From contig JAZQHC010000005.1 in NCBI GenBank assembly GCA_045540335.1, positions 17,811 to 81,810 on the forward strand: DNA of 64,000 nt, in the 5' to 3' direction. The notes under the pieces are model-generated. The model made no database searches. It was given only the letters and a program-made list of their open reading frames with translations, and was not told the DNA's origin. How positions within the stretch are numbered: the stretch's first letter is position 1; every line of letters begins with the position of its first letter. The stretch is from RGIG7213 sp045540335 (GTDB taxonomy: Bacteria > Bacillota > Clostridia > Oscillospirales > CAG-272). Shown one piece after another: positions 27,362 to 36,518 of the stretch. A program made the translations under genes and the position numbers.

Positions 27362-27416
27362 CAAAAAAAGAGGGAATTTAGTGGGCGTATAACGCCACTT
27401 GTTCCCTCTGTTTTTT
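27362..27416. terminator. Bidirectional terminator between lipoprotein and nhaC-like genes
   Basis: AGAGGGAA (27369-27376) pairs with TTCCCTCT (27402-27409), with an inner hairpin (AGTGG...CCACT). T-runs lie on both sides: TTTTTT at 27411-27416 on the + strand and seven T's on the - strand opposite 27363-27369. It can stop both converging transcripts. Confidence 0.85.
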
Positions 27417-27433
27417 GATTATATCTGTATAAA

Positions 27434-29014
27434 TTACGTGCGTTTTTTCGATGTAATAAATTTGATAACCAATAATAACGCAACCATCATCACAATGGAT
27501 ATTGCCAACGATATCCACATATTTTGAATGAATGCTGCTATTATAAAAGAAACGAATGATACGCAAGCCACGGTTATTGCGTAGGGTATTTGCGTATAAA
27601 CGTGCTGAACATGGTCGCACCTTGCACCCGCAGAGGACATTATCGTCGTATCTGAAATAGGCGAACAATGGTCGCCGCATACTGCGCCTGCCAGACAAGC
27701 TGACATACCTATATACATCAATTCGTTTGTAGCGGGGAATATAGACGTAACTATCGGTATAAGTATTCCAAACGTACCCCACGAAGTACCCGTTGCAAAC
27801 GCAAGCAGGCAAGCCACGACGAATATTATTGCAGGCAGGAAGTATTGAAGGGTACCTGCGTTTTCAAGCGATGCTTTTACAAAGGTTGCAATATCAAGCT
27901 CGCCCGTAATATTCTTTAAAGCAGTAGCAAACGTTAATATCAATATAGCGGGCACCATTGCGCAAAAGCCCTTGGGAATACATTCTGTAAATTCCTTGAA
28001 GGTGATTATTCTTCTTGCAAGGTAATAAACCACTATTACGATAAGTGCCAATATACTGCCCCAAGGTAAACCAACGGTTGCATCCGTATCAGCAAATGAA
28101 GTAACGAAATCACTGTTTTGAAGAATACCGCCAATATATACAAGCCCGAAAATAGAGAATGCTACAAGAATAATAACCGGTATTATAAGGTCGAATACCC
28201 TGCCTTTTTCGTTGCCCTGAAGATCGTTCTGCGGGGCGTCGATATCGGCACGCGAAAGATCAACAAGTGCTTCTTCTGCTTTTTTCATTGCGCCGTAATC
28301 AAATTTCAACAACGTGATCGCAACGATAAATACAAGCGTTAATATAGAATAAAAGTTGTAAGGAATGGATTTTATAAATAATTCCAAGCCTGAAAATCCC
28401 GTTCCCTCTGCATATTGCGAAACAGCCGCCGCCCATGATGAAACGGGCGCTATCATACAAACGGGTGCAGCCGTTGCATCAATAAGATACGCCAGCTTCG
28501 CGCGCGAGATCTTATGGCTGTCAGTTACGGGAAGCATTACAGAACCAACCGTAAGACAGTTGAAATAGTCGTCGATAAATATCAAAACACCCAAGCAAAA
28601 CGTAGCCAAGGAAGCACCCGTTTTTGATTTGATGTTTTTCTTTGCCCATCTGCCGAAAGCAAGCGAGCCGCCCGCTTTATTCATCAAGGCAACCATAGTA
28701 CCCAAAATTACAAGAAAAACGAAAATACCTGCCGTTTCGCTTACGGCTGTTATTATACCGCCGCTTACGATCATATCTACTGCGGGTAAAAACTTTGTTC
28801 CCGTTGCCATAAATCCGCCTACGACGATACCAATAAACAAAGAAGAATAAACCTCCTTCGTTATCAATGCCAGCGCTATGGCAACCACGGGGGGAAGTAC
28901 TGCCCACGGCGTTGCCGCCAGGGTTCCTTGCGATGCGAATATAAGTGCCGCCGTTGTCATTACGATAACTAAGGCAAGCACTATCGCCTTTATTATTTTA
29001 ATAAATGTTTTCAT
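27434..29014 (-). CDS. NhaC-family Na+/H+ antiporter
   Basis: A 526-residue polytopic membrane protein with at least ten helices. VLIFIDDYFNCLTVGSVMLPVTD, AYLIDATAAPVCMIAPVSSWAA and SACLAGAVCGDHCSPISDTTIMSSAGA are characteristic of the NhaC family (Na+/H+ or malate-lactate type exchange). It would extrude sodium and help pH homeostasis. It is the last gene of a minus-strand operon, starting two bases after the deacetylase stop. Substrate preference cannot be set by sequence alone. Confidence 0.9.
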   Translation of the reverse strand: MKTFIKIIKAIVLALVIVMTTAALIFASQGTLAATPWAVLPPVVAIALALITKEVYSSLFIGIVVGGFMATGTKFLPAVDMIVSGGIITAVSETAGIFVFLVILGTMVALMNKAGGSLAFGRWAKKNIKSKTGASLATFCLGVLIFIDDYFNCLTVGSVMLPVTDSHKISRAKLAYLIDATAAPVCMIAPVSSWAAAVSQYAEGTGFSGLELFIKSIPYNFYSILTLVFIVAITLLKFDYGAMKKAEEALVDLSRADIDAPQNDLQGNEKGRVFDLIIPVIILVAFSIFGLVYIGGILQNSDFVTSFADTDATVGLPWGSILALIVIVVYYLARRIITFKEFTECIPKGFCAMVPAILILTFATALKNITGELDIATFVKASLENAGTLQYFLPAIIFVVACLLAFATGTSWGTFGILIPIVTSIFPATNELMYIGMSACLAGAVCGDHCSPISDTTIMSSAGARCDHVQHVYTQIPYAITVACVSFVSFIIAAFIQNMWISLAISIVMMVALLLVIKFITSKKRT

Positions 29015-29016
29015 AA

Positions 29017-29721
29017 TTAAATCTTATCCGCTGCTATCCTTATTCTTTTTTGGTATTCGTTAAGGGCGAAGCATTCTGCGTATTCAAACCTGCCCTCTAA
29101 CCCTCTTACGCGTTTTAAAGCGCAGTAATATTCTTTGTATTTAAAGTCCTTGCTGTTTACTGCAAACCAATGCGTGTCGATTGCTTTTTTCCACAGCTCG
29201 AAACCTTCTTTTGTTACTTCAAGGTAAGTGTGCGGAACAAATTGGTCGGAATCTTCCCAGTTTTCCGCCATTAAAGGGCCTGAAGCATAGTGTGCGGGTA
29301 ATTCACGTTCTACACTTTTTAAACCCGCTAAAAATTGTGCCTCGCGCACAAGGTTGCTGCATTTAATGTGGTCGCGGTGCATTGAATATTTCCAATGCGT
29401 TAAAAGCCTTGCAGGCTTGTATTTTCTTATTATGTCGCAAAGCATAAAGCGCGCTTCGTCATCATCCTTTAATTCGCCGTCTGCATAGGGCAAAACTACC
29501 GCTTCGCCGCCAAGCATTTCTGCGAATGCCTTTGCTTCTGCCAGCTTTTGTTCTCTGTATTCCGCTACGGATATATGCGGCGGATTGCCTCTTTCGCCGC
29601 CTGTTGCACCTACGGTAACTATCTTCCAGCCTTGAAGGGCAAGCGTTGCCAATGTGCCGCCGCATGTCAATTCGGCATCGCCGATATGACCGCCGATTGC
29701 CATTATACACTTATTTTCCAT
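29017..29721 (-). CDS. PIG-L/LmbE-family deacetylase
   Basis: A 234-residue zinc-dependent N-deacetylase. The first zinc motif reads GGHIGDAELTCGG in place of the usual AHPDDE, and the second is HRDH near residue 115. The family removes acetyl groups from GlcNAc-containing glycolipids or thiol precursors. GH followed by GDAE is a known variant, so activity is plausible. It starts one base inside the VanZ-like stop. With a sugar dehydratase and a hexosaminidase upstream, a role in envelope glycans is likely (inference). Confidence 0.8.
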   Translation of the reverse strand: MENKCIMAIGGHIGDAELTCGGTLATLALQGWKIVTVGATGGERGNPPHISVAEYREQKLAEAKAFAEMLGGEAVVLPYADGELKDDDEARFMLCDIIRKYKPARLLTHWKYSMHRDHIKCSNLVREAQFLAGLKSVERELPAHYASGPLMAENWEDSDQFVPHTYLEVTKEGFELWKKAIDTHWFAVNSKDFKYKEYYCALKRVRGLEGRFEYAECFALNEYQKRIRIAADKI

Positions 29722-30167
29722 TATGTATTTTCCTTTCTTGCTTTTACAGCTTTTATTATCAAAACGACGGTATAAGCTGCCGCCGTTCCTAAAAGAATGC
29801 CTGAAAAATCTATGTGCATATCCGTTACAGACGCACTTCTTCCTTCTGAAAACAGTTGAAGCGTTTCATCTGAAAACGACGTTAACAATCCGAAAAACAC
29901 CCCGTCGCGGATACGCTTTTGGTTTAAAATACAGTACGCCGCACATTCTGTGCCAAGCAAAGTAAATTCTGCCAGATGTGCTATTTTTCTTACGTCTATG
30001 CACGAAAGAAAGCCCTTGTGCAGTATAAACGAAAGCTTGTCATCTACCCAGCCGCTTTGAACAGACGATTCCTCTGCCGTTTTTAATGATGCTGAAAATA
30101 TAAACAGAACCGTAACGGCTATTATCGCAAGCAAAACGTATTTTTTGAAAAACGAACGGTTAAGCAT
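29721..30167 (-). CDS. VanZ-like membrane protein
   Basis: A 148-residue protein with four hydrophobic helices and the VanZ-type pattern: KIAHLAEFTLLGTECAAY, LTSFSDETLQLFSEGRSASVTDMHIDFSGILLG. The conserved D-E-xx-Q and D-xxx-D-xx-G are present. VanZ proteins are linked with glycopeptide tolerance and envelope stress, but the mechanism is unclear. The start at 30167 overlaps the end of the upstream gene by eight bases; a longer frame to 30197 lies within that gene. Translational coupling is likely. Confidence 0.82.
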   Translation of the reverse strand: MLNRSFFKKYVLLAIIAVTVLFIFSASLKTAEESSVQSGWVDDKLSFILHKGFLSCIDVRKIAHLAEFTLLGTECAAYCILNQKRIRDGVFFGLLTSFSDETLQLFSEGRSASVTDMHIDFSGILLGTAAAYTVVLIIKAVKARKENT

Positions 30168-32019
30168 TGGCTTCTTGCGTTTTTTTGATAGGTACAATGC
30201 TTTCGATGGCTGCCCTTACGTTGGTTTGGTCGTGTGCGGCACGGCGAAGCACTTCAAGCTTTTTGAAAAATTCGTCTGTGTCGAAGTTTACGGGGCTTCC
30301 GATAAATATCAGCTCGTCTTCCGTTGCTTTTATGCCTTCCTCGTCCATAAGAACCTCTTCGTACAATTTTTCACCGGGGCGAAGACCTGTAAATTCAATA
30401 TTGATATCTACGTACGGCGCTCTTCCGGAAAGCCTTATAAGGTTTTCGGCAAGATCAAGTATTTTTACGGGCTTACCCATATCAAGTATAAATATTTCAC
30501 CGCCGCGGGCAAAAGCGCCTGCCCTTAATACAAGGCTTACCGCTTCGGGTATCGTCATAAAATATCTTATTATACCCGGGTGTGTAACGGTTACGGGGCC
30601 GCCTTCGGCAATTTGTCTTTTAAAAAGCGGTATAACGCTTCCGTTAGATCCAAGTACGTTTCCGAATCTTACTGCAACAAATTCCGTTTTAGATATTCTA
30701 TCGTACGATTGCACTATCATTTCACAGATGCGTTTCGTTGCACCCATTACGTTTGTGGGGTTAACGGCTTTGTCCGTAGAGATCATAACGAATCTGCTGA
30801 CACCGTGCTTGTTTGATGCACGCACGGTGTTTAACGTGCCGAACACGTTGTTTTTCACCGCCTCTTCGGGGGATGTTTCCATTAAAGGAACGTGCTTGTG
30901 TGCAGCCGCGTGAAATACTATTTCGGGCTTGTATTTTTCAAAAATGCTGTCTATTTTATCTTCATCTCTTACAGATGCTATAAGCACTACCATGTCAAGA
31001 TCTGGTATTTCGTGCAGTAATTCCATCTGTATGTCGTACGCGTTGTTTTCATAAATATCAACGAGAATCAATCTTTTTGGCGAATGCGATGCTATTTGCC
31101 TGCACAGCTCGCTTCCGATAGAGCCGCCGCCCCCCGTTACCAAAACCGTTTTTCCCTTGATATAGCCGATTATTTCTTCCACGTCGGTAGTTACGGGATC
31201 GCGCCCGAGAAGATCCACAACGTCAACGTTTACAAGTGCGTCTGCGCTGACCTCGTTATTAACCAGCTGTGATATACCGGGCAGCATTTTCATCGGGCAG
31301 TTTAAGGTTTTGCATATGTTAAGTATATCTGCCTTTTCTGCGCTTGAAGCAGAGGGAATAGCAAATATTATTTCGTTTATCTGATATTTTTCTGCTGCAG
31401 AAACTATCTTATCCCTTCCGCCGACGATGGTAATGCCGCACATCATGCTGCCTATTTTTTTGTGGTCGTCGTCGATTATACAAACTACCTTGCGTTTTTT
31501 TTGCAAAGCACTGCCGTTTATTTCGCGCAAAAGCATATTTGCCGCATCGCCTGCGCCGATCATCATAACGCGGCGTATATCACGCTTGTGATGTACGCCT
31601 ATGCTTATTCTGTTGCGTATTACGCGGTATGCAACCCTTCCGCCTACCGCCGCAAAGCAAAACAGAATATAGCTTATAATATAGCACGAGCGCGGAAGCG
31701 CACAGTCCGTTATTATACGTAAAACGGTATTTATGACACTTGCAATAAAGCTTGCTATTATTATAAGACAATATTCGTGCACGCTTGCAAATTGCCAAAG
31801 GCTTTGGTAAAGGTGCATTACTGCAAATACCGCCACGGTTACAAGTGCCGCAAAGGGCATATATTTAACAAGATTTACTGCAAAATGCGTGGTAAGCGTT
31901 ACCGTGTTAAAATCAAATCGCATCATCAAAGCCAAAAATTCGGCAATAGCAATGGATACAACATCGAAAAGAACGAGAATGGCCATTCGAATGCTCTTCG
32001 TTGTGTTAAAATACTTCAT
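30160..32019 (-). CDS. Membrane-bound nucleoside-diphosphate-sugar 4,6-dehydratase (CapD/EpsC/PglF-like)
   Basis: A 619-residue protein: about four N-terminal transmembrane helices, a CoA-binding-like Rossmann region (about 130-250), then a short-chain dehydrogenase domain with TGGGGSIGSELCRQ (NAD binding) and SxDKAVNPTNVMGATKR. In this motif Met replaces the usual Tyr of YxxxK, as in PglF/FlaA1-type enzymes. These make UDP-4-keto-6-deoxy-GlcNAc, the substrate for DegT aminotransferases such as that at 14403-15518. ATG 32019 is preferred over 32061 because AAGGATC lies just upstream. Confidence 0.9.
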   Translation of the reverse strand: MKYFNTTKSIRMAILVLFDVVSIAIAEFLALMMRFDFNTVTLTTHFAVNLVKYMPFAALVTVAVFAVMHLYQSLWQFASVHEYCLIIIASFIASVINTVLRIITDCALPRSCYIISYILFCFAAVGGRVAYRVIRNRISIGVHHKRDIRRVMMIGAGDAANMLLREINGSALQKKRKVVCIIDDDHKKIGSMMCGITIVGGRDKIVSAAEKYQINEIIFAIPSASSAEKADILNICKTLNCPMKMLPGISQLVNNEVSADALVNVDVVDLLGRDPVTTDVEEIIGYIKGKTVLVTGGGGSIGSELCRQIASHSPKRLILVDIYENNAYDIQMELLHEIPDLDMVVLIASVRDEDKIDSIFEKYKPEIVFHAAAHKHVPLMETSPEEAVKNNVFGTLNTVRASNKHGVSRFVMISTDKAVNPTNVMGATKRICEMIVQSYDRISKTEFVAVRFGNVLGSNGSVIPLFKRQIAEGGPVTVTHPGIIRYFMTIPEAVSLVLRAGAFARGGEIFILDMGKPVKILDLAENLIRLSGRAPYVDINIEFTGLRPGEKLYEEVLMDEEGIKATEDELIFIGSPVNFDTDEFFKKLEVLRRAAHDQTNVRAAIESIVPIKKTQEANA

Positions 32020-32083
32020 TTTATGATCCTTAAATTTGCGTTTTATTGCGCCTTTAACCATGAAAACCGGCGCAAATAGATAT

Positions 32084-33109
32084 TCATTTTATAAGATTAA
32101 GGTCAATTTTCATTTTCAGGATTCTTCTTACTGCGCTGTCCAATACGTTTTGTGAAACCGTTCCGTCTTTTACGGCTTCAAGCACACATTTATAACCGTC
32201 TTCATATTTAGAAGTGATTATCATATCGTTTCCGCACAGAAGCGCACGCACGCAGGGGTCTTTACCTTCGGTAAATTCCCTTATCGCACTCATCGTTAAG
32301 GAATCGGTTACTATAACCCCGTCGTACCCCAACTTGTTGCGAAGATATTCGTGGACAGGATAGGAAAGCGAGGACGGATAGTCTTTATCAAAACACGCCA
32401 CTATATTGTGCGATACCATAACTGAATCTGCCCCTGCATTTATACCTGCTATAAAAGGCAGTATGTCTTGACTTTCAAATACAGAAAGCTCGCGTCCGTC
32501 GTAAGACATGCCCTTGTGTGTATCTGAATTTCCGCCGTAGCCGGGGAAGTGCTTCAATGACGAGCCAAGCCCCTGTTCCTTCATAACGCTTGTTACGATC
32601 TGTACGAATTTTGCGGTATCCTCGGGGGATACACCGAAAACGCGATGGCTGATATACGCGCTTTCATCGGGGGTATAATCGCATACGGGTGCAAGATTCA
32701 TATTTACGCCAAGGGAAAGAAGCAATTTACATTTGCGATACGTTTCTTCCCTTACGCCTTCCCAACCGCCGCAACGGAAAAGATCGCGCGGGGACTTAAA
32801 CGGTTCTTCACCGAACTGGGGAAATTTACTTACGCGCAAAACGTTGCCGCCCTCTTCATCTGCGGAGATGATAAGCGGTATTTTTGACGTTTCTTGATAT
32901 TTGCCTATCATTTCTTTTACTTCATCGGGCGAGAAGGTTTCAAAATCCCTTGCGAACATTACAAAGCCGCCAAGGTGGTACTGCTTTATTTTTTCAACTG
33001 CCGCTTCACCCGTGGGGCAATGCGCCAAAAACAGTTGGCCTACCTTTTCTTCGTCTGACATTGCGGAAATGATGGAATTTATTTTTGATTCAGTTTCAAT
33101 TTTTGTCAT
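32084..33109 (-). CDS. Family 3 glycoside hydrolase, beta-N-acetylhexosaminidase (NagZ-like)
   Basis: A 341-residue GH3 enzyme. KHFPGYGGNSDTHKG carries the substrate-binding KHF and the His/Asp general-acid dyad typical of NagZ; VIVTDSLTMSAI contains the catalytic nucleophile Asp. No signal peptide is visible, suggesting a cytosolic role in muropeptide or GlcNAc-glycan recycling. Start ATG 33109 has AGAGGTT upstream. It is the first gene of the minus-strand operon (64 bases before the dehydratase). The frame stays open a further 756 bases upstream, but that part only mirrors mnmE. Confidence 0.9.
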   Translation of the reverse strand: MTKIETESKINSIISAMSDEEKVGQLFLAHCPTGEAAVEKIKQYHLGGFVMFARDFETFSPDEVKEMIGKYQETSKIPLIISADEEGGNVLRVSKFPQFGEEPFKSPRDLFRCGGWEGVREETYRKCKLLLSLGVNMNLAPVCDYTPDESAYISHRVFGVSPEDTAKFVQIVTSVMKEQGLGSSLKHFPGYGGNSDTHKGMSYDGRELSVFESQDILPFIAGINAGADSVMVSHNIVACFDKDYPSSLSYPVHEYLRNKLGYDGVIVTDSLTMSAIREFTEGKDPCVRALLCGNDMIITSKYEDGYKCVLEAVKDGTVSQNVLDSAVRRILKMKIDLNLIK

Positions 33110-33149
33110 AATAACCTCTATTTCACAAGAATACTCGTAATTTAAATAA

Positions 33150-33178
33150 ATTATACCATATAAATTCATTAAAATCAA
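33150..33178 (-). promoter_or_regulatory. Promoter of the nagZ-like operon
   Basis: Reading the minus strand, TTGATT (33178-33173) and TATAAT (33155-33150) are spaced by 17 bases, with TGG directly before TATAAT. Its -35 box lies only 10 bases from the divergent mnmE -35 box, so the two promoters may compete for polymerase. Confidence 0.82.
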
Positions 33179-33188
33179 CATTTTTTTA

Positions 33189-33217
33189 TTTACAATGACA
33201 TTTTTTTGTGATATAAT
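33189..33217 (+). promoter_or_regulatory. Promoter of the mnmE-tyrA-aroBAC operon
   Basis: TTTACA at 33189-33194 and TATAAT at 33212-33217, 17-base spacer. Transcription would start near 33224, excluding the ATG at 33221 as a start and supporting ATG 33254. Confidence 0.8.
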
Positions 33218-33253
33218 TACATGATTTTTGAGAAAGCGGGTGTTTACAAGGCA

Positions 33254-34630
33254 ATGGGTAAAGCGATAGCGGCTATTTCCACACCATATGGCAGAGGGGC
33301 TATATCTGTTATACGTCTTACGGGCGATGGGTGTATTGATATTGCAAGTAAGGTTTTTCGCCCGAAAGGCAAAAAAACACTTTACGACTGCGCGTGCAAC
33401 ACCGCCGTTTACGGTGATATATATGCAAACGGCAACGTTGTTGACGACGGTATAGCCGTTTGCTTCAAAGCACCCAGATCCTACACGGGCGAGGATAGCG
33501 TGGAAATATCCTGCCACGGCGGGATACTTGTAACGCGAACGGTGCTTACAGCTTTGCTTGAGGCAGGCGCTGTACCTGCATCTGCAGGGGAATTTACAAA
33601 ACGTGCATACGCAAACGGCAAGCTGCGTTTGTCGCAGGCAGAGGCAATAATGGATATCATTGATGCCAAAACTCCGTCTGCGTTGCGAATTGCCAACAAC
33701 GGCGGAAGGGGCGCGCTTTCTAAAAAAGCAGAGGAAATTTATAACGATATAAAATTTCTTCTGGCAAGCATTTATGCGTATATAGATTATCCCGATGAGG
33801 ATCTTACAGATGTTACGGTTGAAGAAATGAAGCTGCGCCTTTCCTCGCTGATGCAAACGCTGCACAACTTGGAAAGATCGTACAAAACGGGCAAAATACT
33901 GAAGGACGGTATAGACGTTGCAATATGCGGCAAGCCAAACGCCGGTAAATCCTCTGTTTTAAATATGTTCACAGGCGAGCAAACTGCCATAGTTACCGAT
34001 ATAGAGGGTACGACGCGCGATGTTATAACCTCTCGCGTCGTTTGCGGCGATATCGTTTTGAATCTTGCCGATACGGCGGGGATACGCCAAACAGACGATA
34101 CGGTAGAAAGCATCGGCGTAAAGCGCGCACTTGATGAAATGCTGAAGGCGCAGCTTGTGCTTGCTGTGTTTGATATTTCGGGCGAGTTTACACAGCAGGA
34201 TAAAGACATTATTTCAAAAATGAACGACGTGCCTTGTGTAAAGATCGCGTTGCTTAATAAGTCCGACAAAGGGTACGTATGCCAACAAGCGGTACGGGAA
34301 ATATCCGAAAGCTTTGAATATACGGTAAATATCAGTGCTTTAACAGGCGACGGTAAGGAAGAGCTTCAACAATTGATATCAAATCTGTTTACCGACGGTA
34401 AAATAGATTACGATGCAGTATATCTTACCAATGAAAGACAATATTCAGAGGTGATGGCGTGTCTGCGTGCAGTATCCTCTGCGCTTGGTGCACTTGAAAA
34501 CGGAATGACGCAGGACATAGCCGCCTTCGATCTTGAAGATGCACTTTCTGCAATATCCCGCCTTGACGGGCGTCAGATAACAGACGATGTGGTAAACGAA
34601 ATATTCGGTAAATTCTGCGTTGGAAAATAA
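33254..34630 (+). CDS. mnmE: tRNA uridine-5-carboxymethylaminomethyl modification GTPase
   Basis: A 458-residue GTPase of normal length that, with MnmG, modifies the wobble uridine of several tRNAs. The N-terminal folate-binding domain begins AIAAISTPYGRGAISVIRLTG. The G domain has GKPNAGKSSVLN (G1), IEGTTRD (G2), DTAGI (G3) and NKSD (G4). The C-terminal FCVGK holds the catalytic Cys of this family. No mnmG lies next to it in the window. It leads an operon with aromatic amino acid genes, 21 bases before tyrA. Confidence 0.96.
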   Translation: MGKAIAAISTPYGRGAISVIRLTGDGCIDIASKVFRPKGKKTLYDCACNTAVYGDIYANGNVVDDGIAVCFKAPRSYTGEDSVEISCHGGILVTRTVLTALLEAGAVPASAGEFTKRAYANGKLRLSQAEAIMDIIDAKTPSALRIANNGGRGALSKKAEEIYNDIKFLLASIYAYIDYPDEDLTDVTVEEMKLRLSSLMQTLHNLERSYKTGKILKDGIDVAICGKPNAGKSSVLNMFTGEQTAIVTDIEGTTRDVITSRVVCGDIVLNLADTAGIRQTDDTVESIGVKRALDEMLKAQLVLAVFDISGEFTQQDKDIISKMNDVPCVKIALLNKSDKGYVCQQAVREISESFEYTVNISALTGDGKEELQQLISNLFTDGKIDYDAVYLTNERQYSEVMACLRAVSSALGALENGMTQDIAAFDLEDALSAISRLDGRQITDDVVNEIFGKFCVGK

Positions 34631-34651
34631 TTTTGAAGGAAGGAATTATAT

Positions 34652-35491
34652 ATGAAAGCAGGCGTTGTGGGTCTGGGGCTTATAGGCGGTTCGTTTGCCA
34701 AAGCCATGAAAGAAAAAGAAGATATAACGGTGTTTGGCGAGGATATAAACGAAACTTCGTTTCTTGCCGCAAAAATGACCGGTGCCGTTGACGGACGATT
34801 GACAAACGAAACGATACCCGAATGCGACATTATTATAGTATGTCTGTATCCTGAAGATACTGCCGAATATATAACGAAAATTGCACCGCTTGTAAGAAAA
34901 GACGCAGTTGTTATAGATACGTGCGGTGTTAAAAGGTGCGTTTGTGACAAAGTAATACCTGTTGCAGAAAAATATGGCTTTACGTTTATCGGCGGCCACC
35001 CCATGGCAGGAACGCAGTTTTCGGGCTTTGCACACAGTAAGCCTACGCTTTTTAAGGGTGCTTCGATGATAATTTGCCCTGCAAACGCGCCGTTGCAAAC
35101 GACGGAGGATATAAAGCAGTTTCTGCTGTCGCTTGGCTTTGCCGGCGTGGTGTTCTGCACGCCCGACTTTCACGATAGTCAGATAGCGTTTACCTCACAG
35201 CTTGCACACGTTGTTTCAAACGCGTACATCAAAAGTCCTGCCGCGCAAGAGCATAAGGGCTTTTCCGCAGGCAGCTACAAAGACCTTACGAGGGTTGCCA
35301 GATTAAACCCCGCTATGTGGAGTGAGTTGTTTTTTGAAAACAAAGAATACATTTGCCGCGAAATAGACGGTATAATAAGCGAGCTTGAAAAATACAGCGC
35401 CGCGATAAAAAAAGACGACAGGCAGGCTTTGCAAGAGCTTCTTGCAGACGGTGTTGCCAAAAAGCTTTCTGCCGACAGCAGAACTAAATAA
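34652..35491 (+). CDS. tyrA: Prephenate dehydrogenase
   Basis: A 279-residue NAD-dependent enzyme converting prephenate to 4-hydroxyphenylpyruvate in tyrosine synthesis. GVVGLGLIGGSFAKA is the dinucleotide-binding loop and GGHPMAGTQFSGF the substrate motif with its catalytic His. There is no chorismate mutase or ACT domain, so it is the short monofunctional form. It sits between mnmE and aroB, each with a 21-base gap. Confidence 0.92.
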   Translation: MKAGVVGLGLIGGSFAKAMKEKEDITVFGEDINETSFLAAKMTGAVDGRLTNETIPECDIIIVCLYPEDTAEYITKIAPLVRKDAVVIDTCGVKRCVCDKVIPVAEKYGFTFIGGHPMAGTQFSGFAHSKPTLFKGASMIICPANAPLQTTEDIKQFLLSLGFAGVVFCTPDFHDSQIAFTSQLAHVVSNAYIKSPAAQEHKGFSAGSYKDLTRVARLNPAMWSELFFENKEYICREIDGIISELEKYSAAIKKDDRQALQELLADGVAKKLSADSRTK

Positions 35492-35512
35492 AAAATCTTT
35501 TAAGGATAGTAT

Positions 35513-36514
35513 ATGAAAGAAATAAAAGTAAAGTCATTAAAGCCTTATTCCGTTTTGATAGACCGCGGAATAATGGAAAAAACCTCGCAACTGTGTGCAG
35601 ACCTTTTAGACGGTAAAAAGGTTGCCGTTATAACAGACGACGTTGTTGATGGGCTGTACTTTGAAAAAATAAATATAAAAAACGCATATAAATTCGTTTT
35701 TCCGAACGGCGAAGAATCAAAAAATGTAAATACGCTGTCTGATATTTTGGAATTTCTTGCCGAAAACAACTTCACCAGAAGTGATATTATCGTTGCCTTG
35801 GGCGGCGGCGTGGTAGGCGATATTGCAGGCTTTGCCGCGGCAGTTTATATGCGCGGTATAGATTATATCCAGATACCAACCACCTTGCTTGCAATGGTTG
35901 ACAGCAGCGTTGGCGGCAAATGCGCCGCAGACCTTAAAGCGGGTAAAAATCTTGCAGGTGCGTTTCACCAGCCCAAAAGGGTAATATGCGACGTTAACGC
36001 ATTGCAAACCTTACCAAGCGATATGTACAAGGCAGGTATGGCAGAGGTTATCAAATATGCGGCGTTGGCAAAAATAGACCTTACAAGGGATATACTTGAC
36101 GTAGTTGGGGATTGCGTTGCCGTGAAGGCGGATATCGTAAACGAAGACGAATTTGATACGGGCAGGCGTCAATTGCTTAATTTCGGCCATACGGTCGCAC
36201 ACGGCATAGAAGCACTGTCTGATTATACTGTACCGCACGGCTTTGCCGTTGCCGGCGGCATGGGGATAATTGCAAGGGCCTGTGTGAAGCACGGCTTCTG
36301 CACACAGCAAACGGCAGATGAAATAATAAGCCTTTTGGATAAAAACGGATTGCCGACGAATACGGATTTTTCGTATAAAGATATTGCCGCCATTGCCATG
36401 CGCGATAAGAAAGCAAAGGGGCAAACGCTTACCTTGGTGCTTGTGCGCGAAATGGGCGAGTGTTTTTTGTATAACATAGATAAAAAGGACTTTGCGGATT
36501 TCATATCCGTATAA
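35513..36514 (+). CDS. aroB: 3-dehydroquinate synthase
   Basis: A 333-residue enzyme of the shikimate pathway that cyclises DAHP. ALGGGVVGDIAGFAAAVYMRG binds NAD, QIPTTLLAMVDSSVGGK is the canonical DHQ synthase motif, and the zinc ligands appear in MAEVIKYAAL, NFGHTVAHGIE and VPHGFAV. It is slightly shorter than the typical 350-360 residues but complete. It is followed after four bases by aroA. Confidence 0.95.
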   Translation: MKEIKVKSLKPYSVLIDRGIMEKTSQLCADLLDGKKVAVITDDVVDGLYFEKINIKNAYKFVFPNGEESKNVNTLSDILEFLAENNFTRSDIIVALGGGVVGDIAGFAAAVYMRGIDYIQIPTTLLAMVDSSVGGKCAADLKAGKNLAGAFHQPKRVICDVNALQTLPSDMYKAGMAEVIKYAALAKIDLTRDILDVVGDCVAVKADIVNEDEFDTGRRQLLNFGHTVAHGIEALSDYTVPHGFAVAGGMGIIARACVKHGFCTQQTADEIISLLDKNGLPTNTDFSYKDIAAIAMRDKKAKGQTLTLVLVREMGECFLYNIDKKDFADFISV

Positions 36515-36518
36515 AAGA

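Noticed and set aside
33110..33865. Continuation of the nagZ-like minus-strand frame for 252 codons upstream
   Set aside because: It is the mirror of mnmE coding sequence, has no GH3 features, and the promoter and AGAGGTT site fit ATG 33109.
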